Part shown: in pieces, positions 32,201-42,393 of the stretch | Numbering within the stretch: the stretch's first letter is position 1 | Layout: every line of letters starts with the position of its first letter | Position numbers and translations under genes: made by a program | Assembly: GCA_003991915.1 (NCBI GenBank) | Contig: RQTK01000022.1 | Location: 957,185-1,021,184, forward strand | Direction of reading: 5' to 3' | Origin: Elysia chlorotica | Lineage: Eukaryota; Mollusca; Gastropoda; Plakobranchidae | DNA length: 64,000 nucleotides | Notes under the pieces: model-generated | Seen by the model: the letters and a program-made list of their open reading frames with translations, nothing else | Databases searched by the model: none | Told to the model about the DNA's origin: nothing

Positions 32201-35200
32201 AATATACAACAGCATGACATTAATAATAGCAATGCCAACTGGATCATTAATTTTTTTTTTTTTTTGCACCCTCTTTGGGTAAAGTGGATTAGTAAAATGA
32301 CTCCCAAAAGATAACTCCTTGAAAAATGTAATATTTACAAAACCCTTATCTGTCAACTATTTAACTGAAGATTGGCATACTTGTATCAAGTCTACTGTGC
32401 ACCCCAAATATGCCACACAGATAGCAAGATCTCACTGCCTACATAGAGAAAGAAAGAAGGGGGAAAATAGAAATTGTTTACCTTGCCAGCAGGCTCCTAC
32501 AATGAGCTTGGTGGAGTGAACCCTCTTGGTTTTGTGCAGTGGCCAGTCGTCAATGATTTCAAAATTGTCATCGTTAGTAATCACCAGCTTTCCATCAATG
32601 TATAGCCGTACCTTGTTGACAACAAAAGCACAATATCGTTTGAGTATGTTTCAAAAACCTTGATATTTTATCATTCATTTGAGCTAAAACCCTTAAAACT
32701 TACAGACTCAGAGCAAACTTCCCATAAAAAGTATTGTTTCTTCCATTAGCACCCTCTACCTTACACAATAAAACAGCCAATCATAAGAATGGAACTAAAT
32801 TTAATCCTACAAGTCCGTTTTATTGGACTATATTTGTTCATTAATATGGAGGTCATAAAATGGACTGGGAACCGCAAAATTTTTTTCTTAACCACAAAAC
32901 CTATACAATTTTTTTAAATTAAAAGGGTGTCGAAAATATTGAGGTGGTTTTTGGTACCATACAAGTATTTTGTGATCATTTTGGCCATGAAACTCCATGG
33001 TCAAGTTTCTATCCTAACAAATATCCACTTTGTCACCAAATAACTTAGAAACGAACATGTTTAGCAACTTTTAATAAGTATAAAAGTTGTAGACAAATTA
33101 TTCAGTTTTCAGAAAATGTATGGGTCCAATAACCTCACACCAAGAATATACCAGCTGTAGCAGATTCATGCAACAGAAAAAGCGAACATAATTTTAAGAA
33201 TGATCCTAAGTTTTCTCTCTGACCATTGCCAACACAAAAAAATGACATGTAAACAGCATGCAGAAGTAGATTGGGTACTTAGCTGGCATGGTTATTCAGA
33301 CCTCTTCATCAACTAGATCTACATCTCTGTTTCTATCTACTTTTAATTCAACTGCTCTTGGTACTGGGTCACTAGATCTAGATCTAACCACTGGCTCCTA
33401 GCCTTCACTGTCACTACAGACTACTAAATCTGCTACCACTATCACCACTAACAATATCAAAATCATCATCACTTTCACCATCTAAGATATCTAAAACCTT
33501 CTCTCAAGCAAGTAATTTCCTTCCTGCTGCTTGGTCAAATATTGTTAGAGATTGTGGCTTTTAAGAGAAAATCGAATGTCAACATGTAAACAAACTAAGA
33601 GCTGAAAACACCTGTTATCGGCATTCAGAACAATATCGGAAGGAAGTGGAACTCTTCTCTATTTGTATAGGAAGAGTTTATTAAGCGGTGTACAGAAACT
33701 TTAGTTAGCCGTAATATAAACCCTCTTTTAATGCTGAACATATCAAACGTAACACTACACAAGCAATGTAACGGCCGATTTAATGGGCAGTAAACATGTC
33801 TAGGGTTAAATTAACCACAGCAGAACATAAACCGTTTTCGTTAATTCTGCTTGGTCTGCTCAAAGACAATCTGGATACTTGTACAATAGTTCAACTGAAT
33901 TCAATGTAGCATAATCCCTAAGATATTATAGATTTGAGAGCTGTTTAATAAAAATGTATGTAATCCTCAAAACAGGCCCAAACATATATTTATATATCAT
34001 TTCTTTAAAAAAAATAATAAATGCCAAAATCCTCTTAGATGCAGTTGAAAAGCATATGACAAAAAAGGGTTTCATTAAAAAACTCACTGAGGATTAGGAA
34101 CAGCAAACTGATTAGTCTGAGAACTGTTACAGTTACATCATTACATGATTCTCTAAAAAAGGGGTATTCTTCCCACCCAGGAAATATGATGATAATGTCT
34201 GTGAAAAGATTATGAAATGTACACTAACCCCTCCATCTTCATCCTCGTCAGATAGGTCAACGTTGAGGGCATAGTGGTGCCAGGCATCGTCCTGGGTTGT
34301 CGCCAAGCGCCAGCGAAACTCAGCAGGTCTGAACACTTGCATTTCTTCCGGGGAGGAAACATCCTCTGCTTCCTTCCGCAGGAGAAGCACCAGCTTCTCT
34401 CCATGGAAATACAGAGAGTAGTGGTGACGGTTCATGCCTTGGGAGAACAAAAATTTCAGTTGGAAAGAGCATGTTCACTGCACTCAACGAAAAATTTTTC
34501 AATACAAATACTGGTTACTAATGGTAGGTTCGTAATATCATATAATTAAGCTTTGAGACGAGAAGTAACCTGGGCATGTCTCATGTTTTCTATCTTCTAC
34601 CTTGTCAGCAGAGGTTGTTATAGCTAACAACAAATGGGACATGAAAACGCATAACATATTTTACTAGCTTTGAATATCAGTAGCCAACGCATAACATATT
34701 TTACTAGCTTTGAATATCAGTAGCCTTAAAGAAAACTTTGCACATACCGTCTCCATCTGACATGCACACAATGTGTTCTTTGGGCAGCTTAGCTTTGGAG
34801 GTCCTTCCAGACGCAGTTTCTGTGTAGCCATGGCGCAGCCAGGCCGAGATTGTGAAGCGCTTGTGCAGAGTGTGGTTAAAAGCATTCAGAGGAACCTCCA
34901 ACGCTGTGTTTTCTCCATCAAAAGAATAGATACGGTCCATTTCAAATCCGTCATCTGTGGGAATGTTGTGAGACCAGCCAGAGCTGCCAGGGTTTGGCAG
35001 CAGATCGTTGCTATCTCCACTTGCTCCTAAAGATGAAAAAAGAAGAAAGAAAAAGTAATAAATAGAAACTCTGCTTAGCCTCTTCCTGTTGTTATTGGGC
35101 AGCGCCATCTTGGATTACCAAGTTCGCTCTCTCTCTCTTCCCCTCTCTATCTCGCTCTGACTGGAAAGAAATTCATAATTTATTTTTAATTGGTCAGAGA

Positions 35201-38200
35201 TACAAGTCTAGTCTAGATCTACATTAAATCTACACGAGAGGCCTCTGTTATGACTTGATTTATTCAGTGATGGTGGTTACAAAGAAAATGAAAAAGGAGG
35301 AAAATTGTTCGCGCTCCACCAAAATAGCTATTTTCCATTAAAAAATACCAATTTAATTTAAAGTCACATCTCATGTAGAAGATGTCATAAGCATTGCTGG
35401 CAAATTACTTTGACTTCTTTTGAGTTAGTCTAAAGCTAGCTATAAAGTTCTATTAATAGTACTTACATCATAATTTTACAGGCCAACAATTTGAGTATCC
35501 AACTCTTCACTGAGCTTCTTTGATTTGAGTTTCACACATTGTCTCTAACCACTCGAATTTGAATGTATTTTTCACTGTAGTTTCTATTTCCTTTCCATGC
35601 CAAAGTTTGCTATTATTCAGAGTCTTCATTAAGACATCGGCCATTTAATTACCAAGTGTTTTTTATATCAGGTCTAGTTATCGATTGTGTTGTATCCCAA
35701 AAGTGAGAGAATTGTACTTTACAGTTTACTAGTCTTGAACTAAATTTCTAGCTTTCGATCTAGATATTGTGTAAATTTGACTAAGATCGACTATGAGGAT
35801 TTCCATCATCACTGTTTATTATCATAAGATCGAATACATAACTCAAAATAGTCATTTTTGGAGCTGATATAAACATCAAATTCATTGTCCAGCTCAATAA
35901 GAAAGACAGCTACATCTAGTCTAAGAACAAGCACAAACTTTATGCCTCAGTAATCCTGTAGTATATTTAGAATGGTTACTAAGGTTCTATTTATAGATTC
36001 GATCTAATATAGATTTCAATTCAATCTAAAATAATGGTCAAATTACATGGAAAAGGTTAAAAATGCAGTTATGATTGTTTAGAGATTTATAAAAAAGTCT
36101 TTTGTCAAGGTTGGGACACTTAAGACGAAAGTTTTTGAATTTTTAGAATGAGTTTTCATACAAGATTGAAAGTTAATGCAGATGTATATTTGGCTTATAT
36201 AAAAGTTTAGTTAATATATTATTATTACAATAAGTTGTACTTTGATTTTTCTGGTTCAAAGAGTCCTAAAAAGTTATTTTGAAAGTCACTCAAGGTAGTA
36301 ACTTATCCCCTTTTCCATTAAAAAAACAAAAAAACAACCCTAGCCACCTCCCATCTTGCTGCACATGTGTTAAGTGCATAGGTAGGCTTTGTGTCAGCAC
36401 ACCTTTTATTTCAAATTGATTGAAATCAACTATTTTCTCCCTACTGGTTAGGTCTGAGTCAGTTTAAAGTGACCGGATGAGACAGGGGTCATGTAACCCC
36501 GCCCTGTCTCGTGTGTGGTAGCACATAATGTCAGATTTCAGTCTTGGGGGCCGTCCTCAATACAGATTGTCCACGAAAAACAAGTAAGTTCAATTAGCAC
36601 CATAGCCTACCACAGAGCTTTCTCTGGCTGTTGATGGAGTATGTGTCTCTGTCGCAGCCTTTCCCAATATGCCTGTTGGCGAGAGTAAGCTTGACATTCA
36701 CGCTGGCAGGCTGGCAGTCGTCCTCGCACAGGCGCAGCGTGGCGCCCTTGGCCAACATCTTCTGACCCTGGCCTGCCCTGTAGTGGACGACGTCAGGCAG
36801 ACCAGACCAGCCTGATCGGCAGTGCTCCAGCACAGCAATGTTGAGGAACACAGGGGCTGACCGGCGGCCGCCACAGTCCACAGCAACAGCCTGTGTGGGA
36901 GCATATTTGATTTAAAGAGCATGGAAGTCACAAAAAACAAAACCAAAATCTTAGAACACACCACAAATTAATGTCAGAAATATATTTTAAGGAAAAAGAA
37001 GAACGATGTACTTATGCTTTACTTTAATTGTATTGAGAGAATCTATACATAATATAGCAAAGCTGGAGCAAAATGAAGGTGATTAGCAGGCCTGGCTGAT
37101 TTTCAAGGATTCACAAGCACTGATGTGATTTATTCATAGCATGGCTATGCGGGATCTTTTTTCCCTTGGAACCCTAGTTGATTCTAGTTTCACATGTGAT
37201 GTAGTAAGCCACAATAGCTTAACTTACTGTAGTTATCTCATTAGAAATCATTATTTGTGTCTTTCTTCTCTAACCAATGCCAATTTTCACTCCCTGATCA
37301 ACTTCTTTAATGTCTAGCGGACCAACAAATTCCATCACGGACCAAACTTTATTTTTAGATTCTATTATTTTCTAATCAATAAATCATGAAAGTCTGGTCT
37401 AGTTCTACACAAAGTCTTCAGATCTAGATACTTTTCCTACGCAGTGGCACATTGAATTAAACATCCAACTGAAGTCTTTGATTGAGATTAGTTTTCAAAT
37501 AAATACGATCCGAATTCAAATCGGATGATGTTACTTTGTTAGTGAATAACGTATGCTCGCCTATTCCATTAAATAGTTTTTCCAGTTATTTAAGCCAATG
37601 CAAAGAGAAGTCGGACCAGTGATTTTTTTTTTTTTTTTTTTTTTTACAGAACTTTGACTGATGATAATTTTTTTAACGAAATTTTATGGAAAATTGGCAT
37701 CACTGTAAAATAGAAATCTTTTACAGTTTTAATCTACTTAGAGCATCCAGAAGGTCTATGATACTTTAACGATCCATAGAGGATCATAAAAATATAGTCC
37801 CTTTTTTTACAATCAACACAAAGGTTGATCAGAGTTAACTGAGTATGTTTTATCAAACATTTTCAAAAAGGTCTACAATAAAAAAAAAATTTTGAATAAT
37901 AAAAGTATTTATATTTACCCAAATTTATTTCTACATCTGTCTTACCTCAAGGATGAAATTTCGATGAATTTTGAAATCAACAGGCTCTTTGTTTCTCAAC
38001 ACTCCTTCAGGGGTAATCTCAAAGAGCTCATTGTGTGATAGCAGCTCATAATTGCAAATCTCCTTGAAACTCTTTGATCCATCCTCGTCGGAGGCATGCA
38101 CTTGAACAATGCTGTCATACATTTTACCCTCTTCCATGTATGCGAAATAGGATTCGTTGTCAAATTTGGGGGCATGGTCATTGACATCCAGAACTGTGAT

Positions 38201-41200
38201 CTCAACATAAGCTCTGCAGAAGACAAAAGCAAAAAGAAACCTTGTCAGTTAAAATGTATTTCTTAAAAAATAATAACAACAGTACCACTAAACATAAAAT
38301 GATGGGCATTCCACCACCAGATGGCAACTACAAAACTATTCCATGCTATAACGTAGGAATTTATATTAAAAAATATTAAGAAATACAGAGGTGAAAAAAT
38401 GTCCTTTTAAAATTTGTAAAAGTTAACATTTAATTTTTGTTTCAATTAGCAAATACAACTGCAAATCTGCCAAGAAAGTCTCACAATAAACCTCAACTTG
38501 CAAGCACACCAGCTCCGCCCAGAAATCTTTCAACTATATTTATTATTGCTTTTGGTTTTCCACTCTTTAGCATCTGCTATCAGTCTAATCCAAGGACTAC
38601 ATACCACATAAAAATCATGCAAGACTTTAAAAAATACAATAAATGAATGAAAAAAAAAAGGTTACAAGGACTATACATTTTTTTAAATTCAAACGCTGAC
38701 AATTGTAGAAATTATCGACATTCTCACTGCTATCAGTCTAATCCAAGGACTACATACCACATAAAAATCATGCAAGACTTTAAAAAATACAATAAATGAA
38801 TGAAAAAAAAAAGGTTTACTTGGTGGACTGCTTAGGAGGAGAGCCACAGTCCTCAGCAACGATGCCAAACTTGTAAGCACGGTGCTGCTCGAAGTCCAGG
38901 GATTCTCCCTCTCTGACACGGATTTCAGCCTCTCCTGTCAGCTTATTCCTCACAGTTATATCGAAAGGAAGAGGAACAGCCCTTGGGTATCTGCGATTCT
39001 TCAGTATCACGTAGTTACATATGAAGCCTGGAAAAAAAAATTATTTACTTTTTTTTTACAAGATATATTACAAGAGCTTACTGACCTCCAAGCCTAAGCT
39101 TTCCAGATACTGTGATTAATTCAAAAGAAATATGTATTCCAAGCAATTTGGTTTCTATTGGTGTAGAGTTACCAGTTATAAGGCTGACTCCAGTATGGGT
39201 ATGGCTATGCCCAAAAAAGAAGTTTGCTTAGCATCCAGTTGTATGGAAAGGATTAAATTTTTTAAATATGTAATTAAAAGAAAGGAAGCTGAGATAAGTA
39301 TGACTAAGAATGCATTTTTGCCTAAATTCAAAAGTTTTAGAGTTTAAACGATGATCCAGAAACTGGTCAATGTTGCTGATTATCACATGTACTTTATATT
39401 CAATTCAAATTCCTTTGAAACTTACGTGCACCTCCTTCTTCATCTGCATCAGAAGCTGAGAGGGACGGGCGCATCTGCACAACCCGCTCATTTTCTTTGA
39501 TCATTCCATGGAATGCTGGCTTGTCATGTTCAATCAGCTTAGACCAGATCACAGGTCTGTAAAGATTTCGCTCTGAAGACCAGTGGAAGAATAAAGCTTA
39601 AAATCAAATTTGGAAAAGAATTGCCTCTGCAAAAAAAAAAACTGACTTCATTTTAAAAAGACATGGCAAAAACACTTTATAACTACTATTAAGTTATAGG
39701 TTTAATAATACATTTTTCAATTAAAAACAAAAATCATAAAAAAGCATTAAAAAGGAAGATATTTTGAAACTCAAAAGGGTTAAAAGCCACTTGCAATGTC
39801 AGCATAATCCCAATCACTTGACGTGACTCTTTAACTTCAAAAACACTTTTTTTTAAATTTAGGGAACCCTAAACCTATCAAGAAGCGTGAAAGAGAACAA
39901 TCAATGGTCTCGAAAATAGTAAGATTCTGTCTACTCCTCAATGAAAGGATATCCCATATCACGGATTGTATTGTTATACATTCACCAGTTGAATGAGTCT
40001 TCCTCAATCCAAGAGCAACTAACATCAATAATCCGTACTGCCACACAGAGACAGTGCAGGAATACCAGAAATCTGGCTCAGCCTATCATATTATACTTAT
40101 GACCAAACCAGAACAGATTTATATTGGATAAATAAAATCTGTCCCACCAAGGGTTTTAAACTTGGCACCTCCTGATTGGGAGAAATGCGCCAGTATGCCC
40201 TTCAACACAATGATAAAAAAAGGTTTCACAAAGTGAACCCCAATGATATTTGAGGAAGGCAGAAAAAGATTTATCAAGACCAAATTTTGAGGATTTTTGG
40301 ACACCTGCCGAGCATCACTCAGTCTGCTAGCCAACGCAGACCACAACAGACAGAACTATTGTCAGGCAATAACGATCAAAGATTATAAAGCGAAACAATA
40401 GCAGTTAGAACATGTGAGGAGATGGAGGTGGTGGGAGAGGAAGGAGTGGGGAAAGAAGATGGATTTGAAGGAGGAGATGGAGGAAGAGGAGGAGATAGAG
40501 GTGGAGGAAGAGGAGTAGGAGATTGTTGTGGAGACTGAGATGGACATAGAGAAAAAGAAAGAGGGTGAAGGAGATCGAGATGGAGGTCAAGGAAGAGGAG
40601 ATACTGGTGGAGGTTGAGAGAAAAAATGTAGAAATTGCGTTTTTTAATCTTTTGAAAAAAAAAAATTTAAAAAAAAAAAATTTTTTTTTTACAGGGAACC
40701 AAAATTTATGTGAACATCAAATTCCGGATTCCGGATAATATGCAGAATTATTCGGAATATTATTCCGGATAAGCTGTAGAGTTATTCGGAATACTATTCC
40801 GAATAATGGCAGCCTTTAGGTGACATTTCAAAGTCAAGGTTACACTTGTGAGCAATTTCAATGTCGTATTTGTTCACAAGACACAAAAATGTCTAAAAAC
40901 ATTTTAAATTCTTCCATTATGTGGGTGGAGTATTTTATAAAACCGTAATCAAGATTAAGACACTTTCATTAAAGTGCAATTACTAGGCTATATAGAAATA
41001 TATGTTATTCCGGGTATGTTGTTGATAGCGAAAGTAGACAAGCTGAAGGACCAGAGAAATCAGCTTGGGTATTATATGAAGTTGCCCAGGTTAAGGAGTA
41101 CCGTAGATCTAGATCATCCCTCACTGTATCCTTTTTTAAAACTTTGCTTAGAACCTGATTATATACGTATTTGAATGAGAAAACCTTGTTGCCTCCCAAC

Positions 41201-41680
41201 AAGATTCTTAGGCAGAGACGACTGGGTCTAGGATCTTGATCTGAATCTTGACCCTAAGTTGGTTAGATTGATCAGGTTTTTATGATCTAGATTAGTTTCA
41301 AGATGAGCACTTGTTTAGAGAGATCTGGGTTCTAGACATCTTGATCAGTTCCATCGACCTGACACAATATGACACACAATCTAGCTCTAGATTAGATCTG
41401 TGCCGATCTGTTTGATTCAAATCTAAAAGAATAGGATTTATACGCCCAAGAATCGAGATGCGGTTTTATTCATTGAGATAACAATTACAATGCCCACACA
41501 TAATCTAAAGTTTGGTAGATTACTGATTAGGTAGTCTAGATTATTTTGATAAAGATCTAAATCTAGAATCTAGACTAGATTCTAGATCTAGATCAACATC
41601 TAGATCCAGAGGAACCTACCTGAAAATGCTAAAACATTTGAGAATAGAAGAAAGGTTATTGTTAAAACAAAAGGAGCCAT
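26076..41680 (-). CDS. CLSTN: calsyntenin, complete, 16 coding exons
   Basis: Calsyntenins are type I membrane proteins of the neuronal secretory pathway and synapse. They link cargo to kinesin-1 light chain and are shed by secretases. Exons: 41680-41620, 39572-39426, 39027-38820, 38213-37946, 36890-36611, 35026-34748, 34437-34229, 32611-32482, 32064-31910, 31433-31282, 30960-30674, 30341-30180, 29306-29161, 27813-27690, 27202-27021, 26252-26076. Every junction is GT-AG and phase-consistent, giving 2,967 nt and 988 residues, close to the vertebrate length. Order: signal peptide (1-20), two cadherin repeats (about 25-235, linker DVNDHAPKF), HIGKGCDRDTYS segment, LamG-like domain (about 325-580), conserved ectodomain with SFPTPGYR, membrane helix (871-893), acidic tail with MEWDNS (913-918) and C-terminal LEWDNTSF. 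Bilaterian paralogue number cannot be decided here. Confidence 0.97.
27021..27202 (-). CDS. CLSTN: calsyntenin coding exon 15 (membrane helix and first kinesin motif)
   Basis: Acceptor TTCTTCTCACCCAG, donor GAG|GTTAGT. It encodes LGMVAIIVVCVGFLLFMIVL then GVFRIHAAHRR, the stop-transfer and VFRI-HRR motif shared with vertebrate calsyntenins. VEDNPDMEWDNSELNITINP follows, matching the conserved kinesin-binding block. Confidence 0.97.
27507..27638. mobile_element. MITE-like element with TGATGCCAA inverted termini
   Basis: 132 bp bounded by TGATGCCAACTGGATC on the left and GAAAATTGGCATCA on the right, with a T-rich interior and no coding capacity. Related elements sit in two other calsyntenin introns (32230-32380 and about 37614-37702). 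Confidence 0.55.
27690..27813 (-). CDS. CLSTN: calsyntenin coding exon 14 (juxtamembrane stalk)
   Basis: Phase 0 to phase 1. Acceptor CCTCTCTTTTCAG, donor TCCA|GTAAGT. It encodes LVAVHQAPAPARPANIQQNT and an Ala/His-rich stalk ending AAASS, just outside the membrane where shedding occurs in characterised calsyntenins. Confidence 0.92.
29161..29306 (-). CDS. CLSTN: calsyntenin coding exon 13
   Basis: Acceptor TTGTATTGCAG, donor AGA|GTAAGT. It encodes ADTIPNYENVIRNIHYYHNK and LTLYCSSQNQRFISTKFIER, the counterpart of the vertebrate YEQVL..IRYRNW...CSELNGRY segment. Confidence 0.95.
30180..30341 (-). CDS. CLSTN: calsyntenin coding exon 12
   Basis: Acceptor TTCTTTCTCCTCAG, donor GGA|GTAAGT. It encodes FLIDECHVIADPPLNLFIEH and ends EWTETNTGVVIR, matching the conserved block before the exon 13 motif. 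Confidence 0.94.
30674..30960 (-). CDS. CLSTN: calsyntenin coding exon 11
   Basis: Acceptor TATGTTTTGCAG, donor GAGC|GTTAGT. It encodes CEGQTIVLPLMERRILVEEQ, then YEFELGLRVFHDIRI, then an acidic loop (EDSEEDDEDDLSVEEGG) and a Lys-rich helix. The acidic-then-basic insert sits where vertebrate proteins have a variable linker. Confidence 0.95.
31282..31433 (-). CDS. CLSTN: calsyntenin coding exon 10
   Basis: Acceptor TTCTCTCTTCAG, donor TTAT|GTAAGT. It encodes EVNRLMGQVAYVNARSFPTP followed by GYRNLTIETSI. This is the hallmark V-x-YVN-x-R-x-FPTPG motif of the family. Confidence 0.97.
31910..32064 (-). CDS. CLSTN: calsyntenin coding exon 9
   Basis: Acceptor CATGCTTGCAG, donor ACT|GTGAGT. It encodes GENTFSHYYKGYMAGLFILK and EQVIRCLNNCKENLDF, the end of the LamG-like domain (vertebrate ...GxLAxL...VIxCLxxCKEGLD). 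Confidence 0.96.
32230..32380. mobile_element. MITE-like element related to 27507-27638
   Basis: Begins ATGCCAACTGGATCATTA, then a T tract, and ends AACTGAAGATTGGCAT. It lies in the intron between calsyntenin coding exons 9 and 8. Confidence 0.5.
32482..32611 (-). CDS. CLSTN: calsyntenin coding exon 8
   Basis: Acceptor TTGTCAACAAG, donor CAAG|GTAAAC. It encodes VRLYIDGKLVITNDDNFEII then DDWPLHKTKR and LIVGACWQ. The VGACWQ motif is diagnostic for calsyntenin. Confidence 0.97.
34229..34437 (-). CDS. CLSTN: calsyntenin coding exon 7
   Basis: Acceptor TTGTTCTCCCAAG, donor GGG|GTTAGT. It encodes MNRHHYSLYFHGEKLVLLLR, FRPAEFRWRL and DDAWHHYALNVDL, the LamG-like core, nearly colinear with vertebrate calsyntenins. 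Confidence 0.97.
34646..34725. repeat. 40-bp perfect tandem duplication beside a splice donor
   Basis: Two identical 40-bp copies (34646-34685 and 34686-34725), beginning AACGCATAACATATTTTACT, 22 bases inside the intron from the exon 6 donor at 34747. Confidence 0.95.
34748..35026 (-). CDS. CLSTN: calsyntenin coding exon 6
   Basis: Acceptor TTTTTTCATCTTTAG, donor GACG|GTATGT. It encodes NDLLPNPGSSGWSHNIPTDD then YSFDGENTALEVP, RFTISAWLRHG and HIVCMSDGDG, the start of the LamG-like fold. Confidence 0.96.
36425..36580 (+). mobile_element. SINE family A copy in a calsyntenin intron
   Basis: TCCCTACTGGTTAGGTCTGA, GACCGGATGAGACAGGGGTC and GTGTGGTAGCACATAATGTC on the plus strand, antisense to the gene, 31 bases downstream of the exon 5 donor on the minus strand. 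The tRNA head is missing. Confidence 0.65.
36611..36890 (-). CDS. CLSTN: calsyntenin coding exon 5
   Basis: Acceptor TCCCACACAG, donor TGTG|GTAGGC. It encodes AVAVDCGGRRSAPVFLNIAV, the end of cadherin repeat 2, and NRHIGKGCDRDTYSINSQRK with LCG. IGKGCDR(D/E)TYS is invariant in the family. Confidence 0.97.
37614..37702. mobile_element. eroded relative of the TGATGCCAA MITE
   Basis: The right end reads GAAAATTGGCATCA as in the 27.5 kb copy. The left end is reduced to CAGTGAT followed by a run of T. It lies in the intron between coding exons 5 and 4. Confidence 0.35.
37946..38213 (-). CDS. CLSTN: calsyntenin coding exon 4 (cadherin linker and repeat 2)
   Basis: Acceptor TTGTCTTCTGCAG, donor GAG|GTAAGA. 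It encodes AYVEITVLDVNDHAPKFDNE, the DxNDxxP calcium-binding linker, then EEGKMYDSIVQVHASDEDG, EICNYEL and RNFILEV. Confidence 0.97.
38574..38817. repeat. about 90-bp direct repeat flanking a splice donor
   Basis: CTGCTATCAGTCTAATCCAA through GAATGA and an A run to AAGGTT occurs at 38574-38663 and 38727-38817 (offset 153). The second copy runs up to the exon 3 donor, so the first carries a donor-like decoy. Confidence 0.9.
38820..39027 (-). CDS. CLSTN: calsyntenin coding exon 3 (cadherin repeat 1)
   Basis: Acceptor TTTTTTTTTCCAG, donor ACCAA|GTAAAC. It encodes FICNYVILKNRRYPRAVPLP, then GEAEIRVREGESLDFEQHRA and YKFGIVAEDCGSPPKQST. Confidence 0.96.
39426..39572 (-). CDS. CLSTN: calsyntenin coding exon 2 (start of cadherin repeat 1)
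   Basis: Acceptor CTGGTCTTCAG chosen over TTTACAG (39556) because it alone matches the phase of exon 1. It encodes RNLYRPVIWSKLIEHDKPAF, HGMIKENERVV and SASDADEEGGA. Donor CAC|GTAAGT. Confidence 0.93.
40716..40807. repeat. tandem near-palindromes in calsyntenin intron 1
   Basis: Two hairpin-capable blocks, 40747-40772 and 40781-40807, each of the form TTATTCGGAATA-n-TATTCCGRATAA, preceded by a half unit (TTCCGGATAA at about 40729-40738). The unit length is about 34-35 bp. Confidence 0.75.
41500..41612. repeat. TCTAGATCTAGA-rich patch
   Basis: At least six overlapping TCTAGA/AGATCT palindromic hexamers in about 110 bp immediately inside intron 1. The same motif is scattered across the window. 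Confidence 0.7.
41620..41680 (-). CDS. CLSTN: calsyntenin coding exon 1 (signal peptide)
   Basis: The ATG at 41680 is followed by MAPFVLTITFLLFSNVLAFS, a typical signal peptide. Donor TCAG|GTAGGT in phase 1 matches exon 2 at 39572. This copy is intact; the distal duplicate is frameshifted. Confidence 0.93.
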
Positions 41681-41689
41681 ATCAAGGCT

Positions 41690-42000
41690 CAGGTTTGATT
41701 GCCCGTTGCCAAAAAAAAATAACGTAGATCTTATTCTTTGTTCGATAGGTGATTCTCTGTAGAGCGTAGAGGTTCCCTCGATAACAAGGCAAAACAAATA
41801 TGGCCGGAATTTGTGTATGCTAATGAATTACCATGACGTCAGGCAATTTTGTCGTCGATTTACGTATCGCAGTTATGATAAACTACAAATACAAATAAAT
41901 AAATATAATATTACTACAATAGCCTGTAAAACTATAATTGTTTCCGATATTAGTATTATTTTTAGAAATTTAAAAGTCATTATATTGTAAAGTTCATGTT
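41690..42000 (-). promoter_or_regulatory. putative calsyntenin promoter
   Basis: DNA immediately upstream of the intact exon 1. It includes a perfect cAMP-response element, TGACGTCA (41834-41841), an octamer-like ATTAGCAT and a CGGCCATATTTG. No canonical TATA box is obvious at the expected place. The start site is unknown. Confidence 0.45.
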
Positions 42001-42393
42001 TGATATTTTTGAGGAGGGAGAAGTTTTATAAACTCAACAGCAGCCCCCTCAATGAAGAGCGGAAAAAGGAGTTCCACACGACATTCGTGGAATAATATCT
42101 CTATTCTTAGCTGGTCTTGTCAGTCAAGAAATAATTATTTATGATACATGTTCATGTAATTTTGTTTTGTACGCAGAAATGTTCTCTTCTGATCTAGGTT
42201 ACAATTATTGGCTGTAAAGTTAGTTAGGATAAACATAAGTGAAGAATTTGGTCCAATATATTTGAGTTACATTATAGGTTTTTTTTTTATTGTTTTGTTT
42301 TTTAAGTTAGTTCTCTATTAGCTATAATTAAGCTTCCTTTTCGTACTCAGACCACGTTGCCAACAAATAGTGGTCATCCTATTATTATTATTA

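Larger units (their letters stand above)
41611..42367. repeat. segmental duplication copy A: calsyntenin exon 1 plus upstream promoter region
   Basis: 757 bp matching 43501-44255 with only a handful of differences. It begins inside intron 1, 9 bases from the donor, and ends about 690 bp upstream of the ATG. Confidence 0.95.

Noticed and set aside
39556..39556. Alternative acceptor for calsyntenin exon 2 at 39556
   Set aside because: Its phase does not match exon 1, and the 39572 acceptor adds RNLYRP, which fits the family.
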